Notes: a model not told the origin generated them from the letters alone. A stretch of 5,826 nucleotides of DNA from an uncultured Chlorobiaceae bacterium (GCA_903929845.1 CAIYWF010000028.1:1-5826), one strand, 5' to 3'; shown: positions 1 to 5,623, numbered from the stretch's first letter. Numbers and translations: made by a program.

Positions 1-1
1 C

Positions 2-169
2 AAGCCCGATGAAATCAGATGGGCCAAAGGTCTTCCAAAAACCCGCAGTGGAAAAATCATGCGCCGCCTCCTTCGCGAACTTGCCACAAGCAATGAGATC
101 AAGGGAGATGTCACCACGCTTGAGGATTTCGGCGTTCTTGAGAACCTGCGTGATCAGGAGAATGACTAA
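2..169 (+). CDS. acs: acetyl-CoA synthetase, C-terminal end (partial)
   Basis: This is the last 55 codons of a gene that begins before the window; reading frame 2 is open to a TAA at 167-169. The enzyme is AMP-forming acetate:CoA ligase, which activates acetate to acetyl-CoA through an acetyl-adenylate in the cytoplasm. The visible part is the C-terminal lid domain. It contains the family motif LPKTRSGKIMRR (fragment residues 11-22), whose lysine in SGK (fragment residue 18) is the adenylation lysine that reversible acetylation controls in many bacteria. The tail reads DVTTLEDFGVLENL, matching the usual Acs ending (TSTLADPGVVEKL in enterobacteria), so Acs fits better than a generic acyl-CoA ligase. 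The gene converges on tspO and is followed 31 bases later by a strong hairpin. In an autotroph or mixotroph of this group, Acs would serve acetate assimilation; that is inference. Whether the rest of the gene is intact cannot be seen. Confidence 0.9.
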   Translation, partial: KPDEIRWAKGLPKTRSGKIMRRLLRELATSNEIKGDVTTLEDFGVLENLRDQEND

Positions 170-200
170 ACCTCTTTCTTTTAACCAAGAACGTACAAAC

Positions 201-235
201 GAAAAGCGCAGTCGATACTGCGCTTTTCGCTTTTG
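201..235. terminator. bidirectional intrinsic terminator between acs and tspO
   Basis: A perfect 12-bp inverted repeat has arms GAAAAGCGCAGT (201-212) and ACTGCGCTTTTC (217-228) around a 4-base loop CGAT. On the plus strand it is followed by GCTTTT, and on the minus strand by GTTTGT. It lies 31 bases after the acs stop and 87 bases beyond the tspO stop, between convergent genes, so it can serve both. The U-tract is short on both sides and shorter for tspO. The perfect stem makes this the best-supported terminator in the window. Confidence 0.8.
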
Positions 236-315
236 TGCTCTTTACCTTTGAATGGCTATGGAATATTCCCCGGAGGAACGGCATAATGGTAGAGCCAACC
301 CGGCTGAAACAGCTA

Positions 316-801
316 TTATCTCACCCAGTTGAGCTGCCAAATCGTAAAGTTTAGATACGACGCAAAAGTTACCCACAAGAGATAGGGGATCAGCAGATAT
401 CCCGCAACCGGAGAAACCGCTCTGAATTTCACGATAGTTAACACAATGGCAAGCCAGAGCAGAATTATCACCACCAAAGCAAGCGCAGGTGAGTGAAGTC
501 CAAAAAAAGAGGCAGACCAGGCAAGATTGAGCAAAAGCTGTACCGCAAAAACAACAAGAGCTCCCTGTATCTGTTTTTTTTCACCCCACTGTTCAACGAC
601 AAGAGAAAGTGCAATACCCAAGAGAAGAAACAAGATACTCCACGCCGGAGGAAACAGCCAGTCAGGGGGATTCCATGACGGTTTTTTAAGTATCAAATAG
701 TACCACTCTGAGCCCGGCACCGGCGTAAAGGTACTGCCCGCATAGGCAAACACAAAACACAAACCAATACAGAGCGCCAACCTTGCAATACTGAATTTCA
801 T
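316..801 (-). CDS. tspO: TspO/MBR family tryptophan-rich membrane protein
   Basis: A small integral membrane protein related to the mitochondrial 18-kDa translocator protein. Bacterial members bind porphyrins and related ligands, and in Rhodobacter one modulates photosynthesis gene expression. The sequence shows five hydrophobic segments and the family landmarks: the loop-and-helix block KPSWNPPDWLFPPAW (residues 40-54 from the chosen start), LNLAWSASFFG (91-101), and the C-terminal helix with PYLLWVTFASYLNFTIWQLN (139-158). Tryptophans are abundant. The chosen start gives 161 residues, the usual size. The frame is open to an ATG at 837 (173 residues), but the twelve extra codons overlap a TATAAT box and a 14-bp palindrome, and typical family members begin right at the first helix. 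ATGs at 807 and 813 are also possible. No Shine-Dalgarno sequence precedes any of these starts. The gene converges on acs and diverges from the IMPase gene. The family is firm; ligand and role are unknown. Confidence 0.9.
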   Translation of the reverse strand: MKFSIARLALCIGLCFVFAYAGSTFTPVPGSEWYYLILKKPSWNPPDWLFPPAWSILFLLLGIALSLVVEQWGEKKQIQGALVVFAVQLLLNLAWSASFFGLHSPALALVVIILLWLAIVLTIVKFRAVSPVAGYLLIPYLLWVTFASYLNFTIWQLNWVR

Positions 802-817
802 AACCATTTGCATTAAA

Positions 818-834
818 ATTATAAAACGTTTTAT
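818..834 (-). promoter_or_regulatory. candidate tspO promoter with overlapping palindromic operator
   Basis: Read on the minus strand, TATAAT (823 down to 818) lies 16 bases before the preferred tspO ATG. A perfect 14-bp palindrome, ATAAAACGTTTTAT (821-834), overlaps its upstream edge. The AAACGTTT core with a central CG resembles operators of LacI-type repressors. No good -35 box is seen at the matching distance, and if the longer tspO start at 837 is real the whole element is coding. This is a sequence-pattern suggestion only. Confidence 0.3.
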
Positions 835-935
835 CATATAACACTAAAGGAACAGATCCCGTTTGTTGTTAATTCCCGGAACAGCAAAAGATCATTGACA
901 ATTAAGAGAACTGTCGCCTCGGCTTCTCATCGGTC

Positions 936-980
936 TTCCTGAATTCAGGAAAAAGAAATGTTATATTAATCGCCGATTAA
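936..980 (+). promoter_or_regulatory. two dyad-symmetric elements upstream of the IMPase gene
   Basis: A perfect 16-bp palindrome, TTCCTGAATTCAGGAA (936-951), is followed by a second dyad, TTAATCG-C-CGATTAA (966-980, 7-bp arms around one base). Their centres are about 29.5 bases apart, close to three helical turns, so both would face the same side of the DNA. A -10-like TATATT (962-967) runs into the second dyad, placing it where a repressor could block polymerase. No matching -35 box is clear: TTGACA occurs at 895-900, too far upstream for this -10. The nearest gene edge is the IMPase ATG, 20 bases beyond the second dyad. These are candidate operator sites with no known regulator assigned. 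Confidence 0.35.
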
Positions 981-1000
981 ATTTCAATCATTTCTGTTAC

Positions 1001-1801
1001 ATGGATAATACAAGCAATGAGCTGCGGGCTGCAATCAAAGCTGCTCGGGCTGCAGGCACAATAATCCTGGAAAAATTCGGAGAACTCTCTTGTCAAGAAA
1101 TTCAGACAAAAGATTTCAAGGATTTTGTCACTGACGTAGACAGGGCCTGTGAAGCGACGATAAGTTCAATTATAATTGAAAGTTTCCCTGAAGACAGTCT
1201 GCTCTGCGAAGAAGGAACCGTTATCAAGGGGATTTCAGGAAGAACATGGATCGTCGATCCTCTTGACGGCACACTTAACTTTATTCACTCTTTTCCTGTT
1301 TTTTCGGTAAGCATTGCTTTAAAGAACAGTAGCAATGAACTGCTCGCAGGCGTTGTCTATCAGCCTGTTCTTCAAGAACTTTTTACTGCCGAGCGTCATC
1401 GCGGAGCTTACCTGAACGGGAAACATATAACAGTATCAACGCGCACAGACAAAGAAAGTTTTCTCATGGCAACCGGTCTTCCATTCAGCGAATACCATTA
1501 CCTTGACTCCACCATCGGAATGCTGCGGGATGTCATTCACGATTCTGCCGGTATCCGGCGTGCAGGATCAGCAGCCATTGATCTTGCATATACAGCCTGC
1601 GGACGTTTCGATGGTTTCTGGGAATACAAGCTTTTTCCATGGGATTTTGCTGCTGGCGTTCTGCTGGTGCGGGAGGCTGGAGGAACAGTCACCAACTTTA
1701 GCGGAGATGCCGATGTCATTACAGGACAAAGCATCATTGCGGGCAACAATATTACCCATAAACTCCTTCTCGATAAAGCATTAAAACATTTTATCACATA
1801 A
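1001..1801 (+). CDS. suhB: inositol monophosphatase family protein (SuhB-like)
   Basis: A 266-residue cytoplasmic Mg2+-dependent phosphatase of the inositol monophosphatase superfamily, full length for the family (about 260-275). Both signature motifs are present: WIVDPLDGTLNF (residues 83-94), supplying metal ligands D86 and D89, and PWDFAAGVLLVREAGG (213-228), supplying D215. E70 or E71 in LLCEEG supplies the first metal-binding glutamate. GIRRAGSAAIDLAYTACGRFDGFWE (around 184-208) is the usual substrate-side block. The family hydrolyses myo-inositol 1-phosphate and related sugar or nucleotide phosphates, and SuhB of E. coli also acts in rRNA transcription antitermination. The sequence alone does not fix the substrate. 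CysQ-type 3'-phosphoadenosine phosphatase is less likely because the spacing of the motifs is the IMPase one. The ATG at 1001 has no Shine-Dalgarno sequence but no better in-frame start exists nearby. The gene lies 138 bases ahead of lpxC/fabZ on the same strand. Confidence 0.9.
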   Translation: MDNTSNELRAAIKAARAAGTIILEKFGELSCQEIQTKDFKDFVTDVDRACEATISSIIIESFPEDSLLCEEGTVIKGISGRTWIVDPLDGTLNFIHSFPVFSVSIALKNSSNELLAGVVYQPVLQELFTAERHRGAYLNGKHITVSTRTDKESFLMATGLPFSEYHYLDSTIGMLRDVIHDSAGIRRAGSAAIDLAYTACGRFDGFWEYKLFPWDFAAGVLLVREAGGTVTNFSGDADVITGQSIIAGNNITHKLLLDKALKHFIT

Positions 1802-1860
1802 TCGTTACAGAAGTAGTTCGTACAGATGCCTGATTTGAAGAAAATATTTTTACTATCTTC

Positions 1861-1876
1861 AACCTGCAAGGTTTTT
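1861..1876 (+). terminator. possible weak terminator after the IMPase gene
   Basis: A short hairpin, AACCT-GCA-AGGTT (1861-1873), runs directly into a T-tract ending at 1876. The stem is only 5 bp, so it could at most reduce readthrough into lpxC/fabZ. The 138-base spacer also has a TACTAT (1851-1856) that could be a -10 box for lpxC, though no good -35 box sits at the right distance. Confidence 0.2.
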
Positions 1877-1939
1877 CAGCATATACAATTTGCCTCCATT
1901 TCCTGATCGGCCAAGCCTTTCGGGAGCAACAATTTCATC

Positions 1940-3343
1940 ATGCTTATTCATCAGCGCACAATTCAAAAAGAGATCTCTCTTTGCGGTACCGGACTGCATA
2001 CCGGCGAAAAATGTATGATTACCTTCAAACCTGCGCCAGGAAACTATGGTTACCGTTTTATTCGTACCGATATTGAAGACAGCCCTGAAATACCGGCTCT
2101 GATTGAAAATGTGATTGATGTTTTGCGGGGTACAACCATTGGTCTCAACGGTGTGAAGGTTAATACAACCGAGCATGTTCTTGCTGCTCTTTACGGCCTC
2201 CAGATCGATAACTGTTGCATAGAGATGAGCGGACCAGAACCTCCGGTCATGGACGGAAGCGCACACCCTTTTGCCGAAGCCCTGCTGGAAGCTGGTTTTC
2301 AGGAACAGGTGGAGCCAAAGAATTATCTGGTTATTGATGAAACCATTGAATACCACGACTCCAAAAACGGAGTCGATATTGTTGCACTGCCGCTCGACAG
2401 CTTCAGAATAACTGTCATGGTGGATTATAAAAACCCTGCGCTTGGTTCGCAGCACTCAGGGCTTTTTAACCTGGAAAAGGAATTTTTCACGGAGTTTTCA
2501 CCATCCAGGACATTTTGTTTTCTCAGTGAAGTAGAAGCCCTTGCAAACCAGGGTATCATCAAGGGTGGTGATGTTGACAACGCTATTGTCATTATCGATA
2601 AAAGCATGAGAAAAGGGGAACTTGCCGACCTTGCTAAAAAACTTGGCTTAGAGTCCGCGAATCTTGTGATTGGTGCAAACGGTATTCTCAACAACCGGGA
2701 ACTTCGCTTCAATAACGAGCCTGCACGACATAAACTGCTTGACCATCTCGGCGATCTGGCCCTCCTCGGTATGCCGATAAAAGCACAGGTACTTGCAGCA
2801 CGACCAGGTCATGCATCGAATGTAGAATTCGTAAAACAGCTTAAAAAATACGCTGACCGCAACAAACTTGCCCGGCAGTACCAGCATGAGAAAAAAGCAG
2901 GAGTTATTTTTGATATCAATGCGATTCAGAATATCCTCCCCCACCGTTATCCATTCTTGTTGATCGACAAGATAGTTGAGTTCAAGCTTGATGAAAAAAT
3001 TGTGTCGATCAAAAATATCACCATAAACGAACCGTTTTTCCAAGGTCATTTCCCGGGAAATCCCATTATGCCGGGCGTTCTCATTCTTGAAGCCATGGCC
3101 CAGACTGGAGGCATCATGATGCTCAACGGTAACGATAATATCAAGGAAAGTGTCGTCTACTTTATGGGCATCGACAAGGCCCGCTTCCGCAAGCCGGTAT
3201 TGCCCGGCGACACGCTTGTCATTGAAGCGATCATGACCAACAAGCGCAGAAACGTCTGTCAGTTCGACGCAAAAGCATTCGTGCGGGGTGAACTGGTCTG
3301 TGAAGCCTCCCTGATGGCGACTGTTGCACCAAAATACAAATAA
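1940..3343 (+). CDS. lpxC/fabZ: bifunctional UDP-3-O-acyl-N-acetylglucosamine deacetylase / 3-hydroxyacyl-ACP dehydratase
   Basis: A 467-residue fusion of two cytoplasmic enzymes. Residues about 1-303 are LpxC, the zinc-dependent deacetylase that commits UDP-GlcNAc to lipid A. TTEHV carries catalytic E78 and zinc ligand H79, RHKLLD carries zinc ligands H264 and D268, and the RPGH motif carries the general acid H291. VMDGS and SRTFCF are further family blocks. Residues about 324-465 are FabZ, which dehydrates 3-hydroxyacyl-ACP in fatty acid elongation. It shows LPHRYPFLLIDKI (333-345), the catalytic histidine H370 in GHFPGNP and the catalytic glutamate E384 in LILEAMAQ. A lysine/glutamine-rich linker (about 299-320) joins them. 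All active-site residues seem present, so both activities are probably intact. Both enzymes draw on the 3-hydroxyacyl-ACP pool, one directly and LpxC one step after LpxA. The ATG at 1940 is preceded by GGGAG at 1922-1926, rather far (13 bases). The fusion is known from Bacteroidota/Chlorobi. No lpxA follows; the next gene is convergent. Confidence 0.96.
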   Translation: MLIHQRTIQKEISLCGTGLHTGEKCMITFKPAPGNYGYRFIRTDIEDSPEIPALIENVIDVLRGTTIGLNGVKVNTTEHVLAALYGLQIDNCCIEMSGPEPPVMDGSAHPFAEALLEAGFQEQVEPKNYLVIDETIEYHDSKNGVDIVALPLDSFRITVMVDYKNPALGSQHSGLFNLEKEFFTEFSPSRTFCFLSEVEALANQGIIKGGDVDNAIVIIDKSMRKGELADLAKKLGLESANLVIGANGILNNRELRFNNEPARHKLLDHLGDLALLGMPIKAQVLAARPGHASNVEFVKQLKKYADRNKLARQYQHEKKAGVIFDINAIQNILPHRYPFLLIDKIVEFKLDEKIVSIKNITINEPFFQGHFPGNPIMPGVLILEAMAQTGGIMMLNGNDNIKESVVYFMGIDKARFRKPVLPGDTLVIEAIMTNKRRNVCQFDAKAFVRGELVCEASLMATVAPKYK

Positions 3344-3371
3344 AGCGCATACACACTGAAGATCGGAGAAC

Positions 3372-3407
3372 GCCCTGCTCTCATCAGCAGGGCTGCATCC
3401 TGCTGAT
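3372..3407 (+). terminator. overlapping, mutually exclusive hairpins after lpxC/fabZ
   Basis: Starting 29 bases after the lpxC/fabZ stop, GCCCTGCT (3372-3379) pairs with AGCAGGGC (3386-3393) to form an 8-bp GC-rich stem with a 6-base loop. The same right arm can instead pair onward: ATCAGCAGG (3383-3391) with CCTGCTGAT (3399-3407), 9 bp with a 7-base loop. A further AGCAGG copy at 3420-3425 could compete for CCTGCT. Neither hairpin is followed by a U-tract, so this may be an RNA 3'-end stabiliser or a factor-dependent terminator rather than a classical intrinsic one. Confidence 0.45.
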
Positions 3408-3459
3408 TACAAACAGAAAAGCAGGCTGCCAAAGCATTAACGGATTGGCTTTCCACACC

Positions 3460-3588
3460 GTGTCAACAAGTTATCAACATTTTTCATCCTGTCGCATAAA
3501 GTGTGTTAATACTGATAACTCGTTATAAATAAATAACTCAATAAAAAAAAGAAAAGAAATCAGTTCTTTTCTTACAGAGTTATCAATA
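3460..3588. repeat. AT-rich cluster of GTTATCA-type motifs (DnaA-box-like)
   Basis: Within the 332-base convergent gap (3344-3675) there are repeated short motifs. TTATCAACA (3471-3479) differs at one position from the E. coli DnaA box TTATCCACA, and GTGTCAACA lies exactly 11 bases upstream (3460-3468). TTATCAATA (3580-3588) is a second near-match. TGATAACTC (3513-3521) and GAGTTATCA (3577-3585) form a perfect 9-bp inverted repeat 55 bases apart, and ATAACTC recurs at 3533-3539. GTTAT occurs five times in about 115 bases counting both strands. Nothing here encodes a protein. A protein-binding site is possible; a replication origin is not established because no dnaA or dnaN is nearby. The remainder of the gap (3589-3675) is A-rich with no feature I can name. 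Confidence 0.35.
3543..3573 (-). terminator. intrinsic terminator for the pgsA transcript
   Basis: Read on the minus strand, a perfect 10-bp inverted repeat AAGAAAAGAA / TTCTTTTCTT (3573-3564 and 3558-3549) with a 5-base loop is followed directly by six T residues (3548-3543). It lies about 100 bases beyond the pgsA stop. The stem is AT-rich with only two G-C pairs, so it is weak, but orientation and U-tract fit. It sits inside the GTTATCA motif cluster and between the outer arms of its inverted repeat. Confidence 0.5.
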
Positions 3589-3675
3589 TCCAGGAAACAA
3601 AAATTGCCGGGATATAAAACAGGTTTAAAACAACTTCTGCACTAACAAAAAAAAGGAAGTAACCCGGGACAAAAC

Positions 3676-4230
3676 TCATGCACTGTAATCCAGCCCCTTG
3701 TGAATTCTGTAAAATCTCATACAATACAGAACAAAAGAATACAGAAGCATAACTGTAGCGAGGTATAAAAAAAACTCTTTCAAGGGATATTGCTTAAAAA
3801 AAGGATGCGGCCAGACCATCACTATAAACATCATGGAAACAAAGCCTACTGCCCATTTGCCCGGCCAGAGGGAAGTCGTAACCACTGAGTGACGGAATTT
3901 CACATACCCTGCGCCGATAAAAATCATGATATCCCTGATCACTGCAAAAAGTACAAACCACAAGGGCAACTCCCCAATCCAGAGGAAATAAACTGCCACG
4001 CTGGCCAGACAGAGCTTGTCGGCAAGCGGATCAAGAATTTTCCCCATTTCAGAGACCTCGTTTGTCCATCTGGCAGTCTGGCCGTCGAACCAGTCGGTCA
4101 GAACAGCAACAATCATTATAACAATGGCCGTTGTGAGATGGCCTGTATGAAAATAATAGAGAAACCAGGGTATCAATATTATTCTCAGGAAACTGAGAGA
4201 ATTCGGCAGATTAAAGATACGACCTTCCAC
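3676..4230 (-). CDS. pgsA: CDP-alcohol phosphatidyltransferase, probably phosphatidylglycerophosphate synthase
   Basis: A 184-residue inner-membrane enzyme with about five to six hydrophobic segments. The complete CDP-alcohol phosphotransferase signature is present in DWFDGQTAR...G...D...D, with D46, D49, G50, A53, R54, G63, D67 and D71 at exact family spacing (residues 46-71). The N-terminal NLPNSLSFLRIILIP (7-21) is the usual opening of PgsA. PgsA transfers the phosphatidyl group from CDP-diacylglycerol to sn-glycerol 3-phosphate, the committed step to phosphatidylglycerol and cardiolipin. The length (about 180) matches PgsA; a related transferase with another alcohol acceptor (inositol phosphate, serine) cannot be excluded by motif alone. 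The start is GTG: no in-frame ATG lies upstream before the stop at 4252-4254, and the next methionine falls inside the second hydrophobic stretch. No Shine-Dalgarno sequence is seen. It follows ruvC on the same strand after 73 bases and converges on lpxC/fabZ. Confidence 0.87.
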   Translation of the reverse strand: MEGRIFNLPNSLSFLRIILIPWFLYYFHTGHLTTAIVIMIVAVLTDWFDGQTARWTNEVSEMGKILDPLADKLCLASVAVYFLWIGELPLWFVLFAVIRDIMIFIGAGYVKFRHSVVTTSLWPGKWAVGFVSMMFIVMVWPHPFFKQYPLKEFFLYLATVMLLYSFVLYCMRFYRIHKGLDYSA

Positions 4231-4268
4231 GGTAATGAATTTATTATTGAGTCATATCAGCTCTTTGT

Positions 4269-4297
4269 AAAAAGATAACAATGTCGCACGACGTTGT
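4269..4297 (-). terminator. possible weak terminator or attenuator between ruvC and pgsA
   Basis: In the minus-strand transcript just after the ruvC stop, ACAACGTCG and CGACATTGT (4297-4289 and 4286-4278) form a 9-position stem with one A-C mismatch and a very tight loop. After four bases there is a run of five T residues (4273-4269). The mismatch, small loop and offset U-tract make it leaky at best, so pgsA may be partly read through from yebC-ruvC. Confidence 0.35.
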
Positions 4298-4303
4298 CAA
4301 AAG

Positions 4304-4867
4304 CTAACGAATGACCATATCGGGCGATGCGTGAACAAGCTTTGACCAGCTCCTCCCTCCCGTCCGGACGTTCCCGTCGGGCAAAAATGTCTCCCGACTT
4401 TCGCCTCTGAGCAGATCACACAACGCTATGCCCAGCGCATCAGTAACATCATAAGGTACTGGAACCGGACTAAGACCGAGCATCCTTGCAACCATAAACG
4501 CAACCTGCTCCTTGCTTGCCGCCCCCTTTCCTGTTATCGCCGATTTTACCTCTCGAGGGGCATACTCGTGAAGGATGAGGTGCTTGCTCATTGCAAGCGC
4601 AATAACCGCACCCCGGACCTGTCCGAGTTTCAGGGCCGACTGCACATTTCTGCTTAAAAACGCCGTCTCAAGAGCCACCCGTTCAGGCTGAAAATCAGCA
4701 ATTACCTCTTCAAGCTCACGGCATATTTCACCAATTCGCTCTGGATGGCTAAGGGCGGGATGAAGCTTGATCAGACCACACACCAGCACAGAGACCTTTC
4801 CAGAATCGCAGTGAAGCACACCATAGCCGGTATTCAGGCTTCCGGGATCAATCCCGAGAACAACCAT
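4304..4867 (-). CDS. ruvC: crossover junction endodeoxyribonuclease RuvC
   Basis: A 187-residue Holliday-junction resolvase that works as a dimer with the RuvAB branch-migration motor and cuts the junction symmetrically during recombinational repair. The RNase H-like fold is marked by GIDPGSLNTGYG (residues 5-16) with catalytic D7. ALETAFLSRNVQSALKLGQ (65-83) has catalytic E67 and F70, matching the junction-opening phenylalanine of E. coli RuvC. The final acidic pair is D140 and D143 in YDVTDALGIA. All four acidic residues are present. The length is slightly above E. coli RuvC (173), because of an extra C-terminal tail of little conservation (about 155-187). The ATG is three bases after the yebC stop, so the two genes are probably translationally coupled. 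The yebC-ruvC pairing is common across bacteria, but ruvA and ruvB, often next, are absent here. Confidence 0.95.
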   Translation of the reverse strand: MVVLGIDPGSLNTGYGVLHCDSGKVSVLVCGLIKLHPALSHPERIGEICRELEEVIADFQPERVALETAFLSRNVQSALKLGQVRGAVIALAMSKHLILHEYAPREVKSAITGKGAASKEQVAFMVARMLGLSPVPVPYDVTDALGIALCDLLRGESRETFLPDGNVRTGGRSWSKLVHASPDMVIR

Positions 4868-4870
4868 ACT

Positions 4871-5623
4871 CTACTCGTTTAAGCTGTTCATTGCACTCTC
4901 ACTGATCTCCATATTACTGTAGACCACCTGTACATCATCATTATTCTCAAGTGCGTCTATCAGCTTGATCACTTTTCGTGCATCCTCCGCTTCAAGCTCA
5001 ATATAATTCTCCGGCACCAGATCAATTTTTGCATTCTCATAAGCTATACCGGCCGCTTCAAGCGCTTTTTTTGCCGACTCAAGATCCTTTATATCAGTGA
5101 TGACATTAAAATAGTTCTCATCATCACTGTTGAGATCTTCAAGGCCTGCATCCAGAAGCAGTTCCATAAGAAGATCCTCAGTGGCGGCCGACCTGGAAAC
5201 TTCAAGGGCTCCCTTCCGCTGAAACATCCAGCTAACACTTCCGCTTTCACCAAGCGAACCATTATTTCGGCTCATGATATGACGGAGATCAGCAACAGTC
5301 CTGTTACGGTTGTCGGTTGCTGTCTCAATAATAAGGGCAATTCCCGCAGGGCCATACCCTTCATAAGTAATCTCATCCCAGATGACACCCTCCAGTTCTC
5401 CCGTTCCCTTTTTAACCGCACGCTGAATATTATCCATCGGCATGGAATTATCTCTTGCAGTATCGATTGCCAGCCTGAGCCGGGGATTGCCTGACGGATC
5501 TCCTCCTCCCATTTTGGCTGCAATCGTAATCTCTTTGACCAGTTTAGTGAACAAACTGCCCCGTTTCTGGTCTGTTACCGCCTTTTTTCTCTTGATCGTT
5601 GCCCATTTGCTATGTCCTGACAT
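4871..5623 (-). CDS. yebC: YebC/PmpR family protein (TACO1-like)
   Basis: A 250-residue cytoplasmic protein, normal for the YebC/PmpR/TACO1 family (about 240-250). The N-terminal signature SGHSKWATIKRKK (residues 2-14) leads into a basic helical domain. AKMGGGDPSGNPRLR (36-50), IDTARDNSMPMDNIQRAVKKG (53-73, family core) and YEGYGPAGIALIIE (87-100) follow, then NRNRTVADLRH (105-115) and GSLGESGSVSWMF (122-134). The C-terminal third is acidic. Older work describes members as DNA-binding transcription regulators, while more recent work points to a translation role in relieving ribosome stalling at proline-rich stretches, as for mitochondrial TACO1; the sequence does not choose between them. The start at 5623 gives the exact conserved N-terminus MSGHSKW. 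No Shine-Dalgarno sequence precedes it, only an AT-rich leader. It heads the minus-strand run with ruvC and is divergent from the partial gene at the window's end. Confidence 0.95.
   Translation of the reverse strand: MSGHSKWATIKRKKAVTDQKRGSLFTKLVKEITIAAKMGGGDPSGNPRLRLAIDTARDNSMPMDNIQRAVKKGTGELEGVIWDEITYEGYGPAGIALIIETATDNRNRTVADLRHIMSRNNGSLGESGSVSWMFQRKGALEVSRSAATEDLLMELLLDAGLEDLNSDDENYFNVITDIKDLESAKKALEAAGIAYENAKIDLVPENYIELEAEDARKVIKLIDALENNDDVQVVYSNMEISESAMNSLNE

Noticed and set aside
9..251. 80-codon plus-strand ORF at the left edge
   Set aside because: It overlaps, in another frame, the clear Acs C-terminus and then crosses the terminator hairpin; the peptide has no family features.
895..900. 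TTGACA as a -35 box for the IMPase gene
   Set aside because: No -10 box occurs 16-18 bases downstream; the TATATT at 962 is far too distant.
1859..2455. 198-codon minus-strand ORF
   Set aside because: It lies almost wholly antisense to the LpxC domain, whose frame has full catalytic motifs; the antisense peptide is cysteine/histidine-scattered without recognisable domains.
2648..3049. 133-codon minus-strand ORF
   Set aside because: Antisense shadow of the LpxC-FabZ junction with no independent support.
3460..3588. Chromosomal replication origin
   Set aside because: DnaA-box-like motifs are near-matches only and no dnaA, dnaN, recF or gidA gene is in the window; kept as a motif cluster instead of an origin call.
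3656..3675. CCCGGG followed on the minus strand by T8 as a pgsA terminator
   Set aside because: The self-complementary core is only 6 bases with no loop and no extended stem, so it cannot form a terminator hairpin.
3889..4278. 129-codon plus-strand ORF
   Set aside because: Antisense to pgsA, whose signature motif is complete; no start signal or family resemblance.
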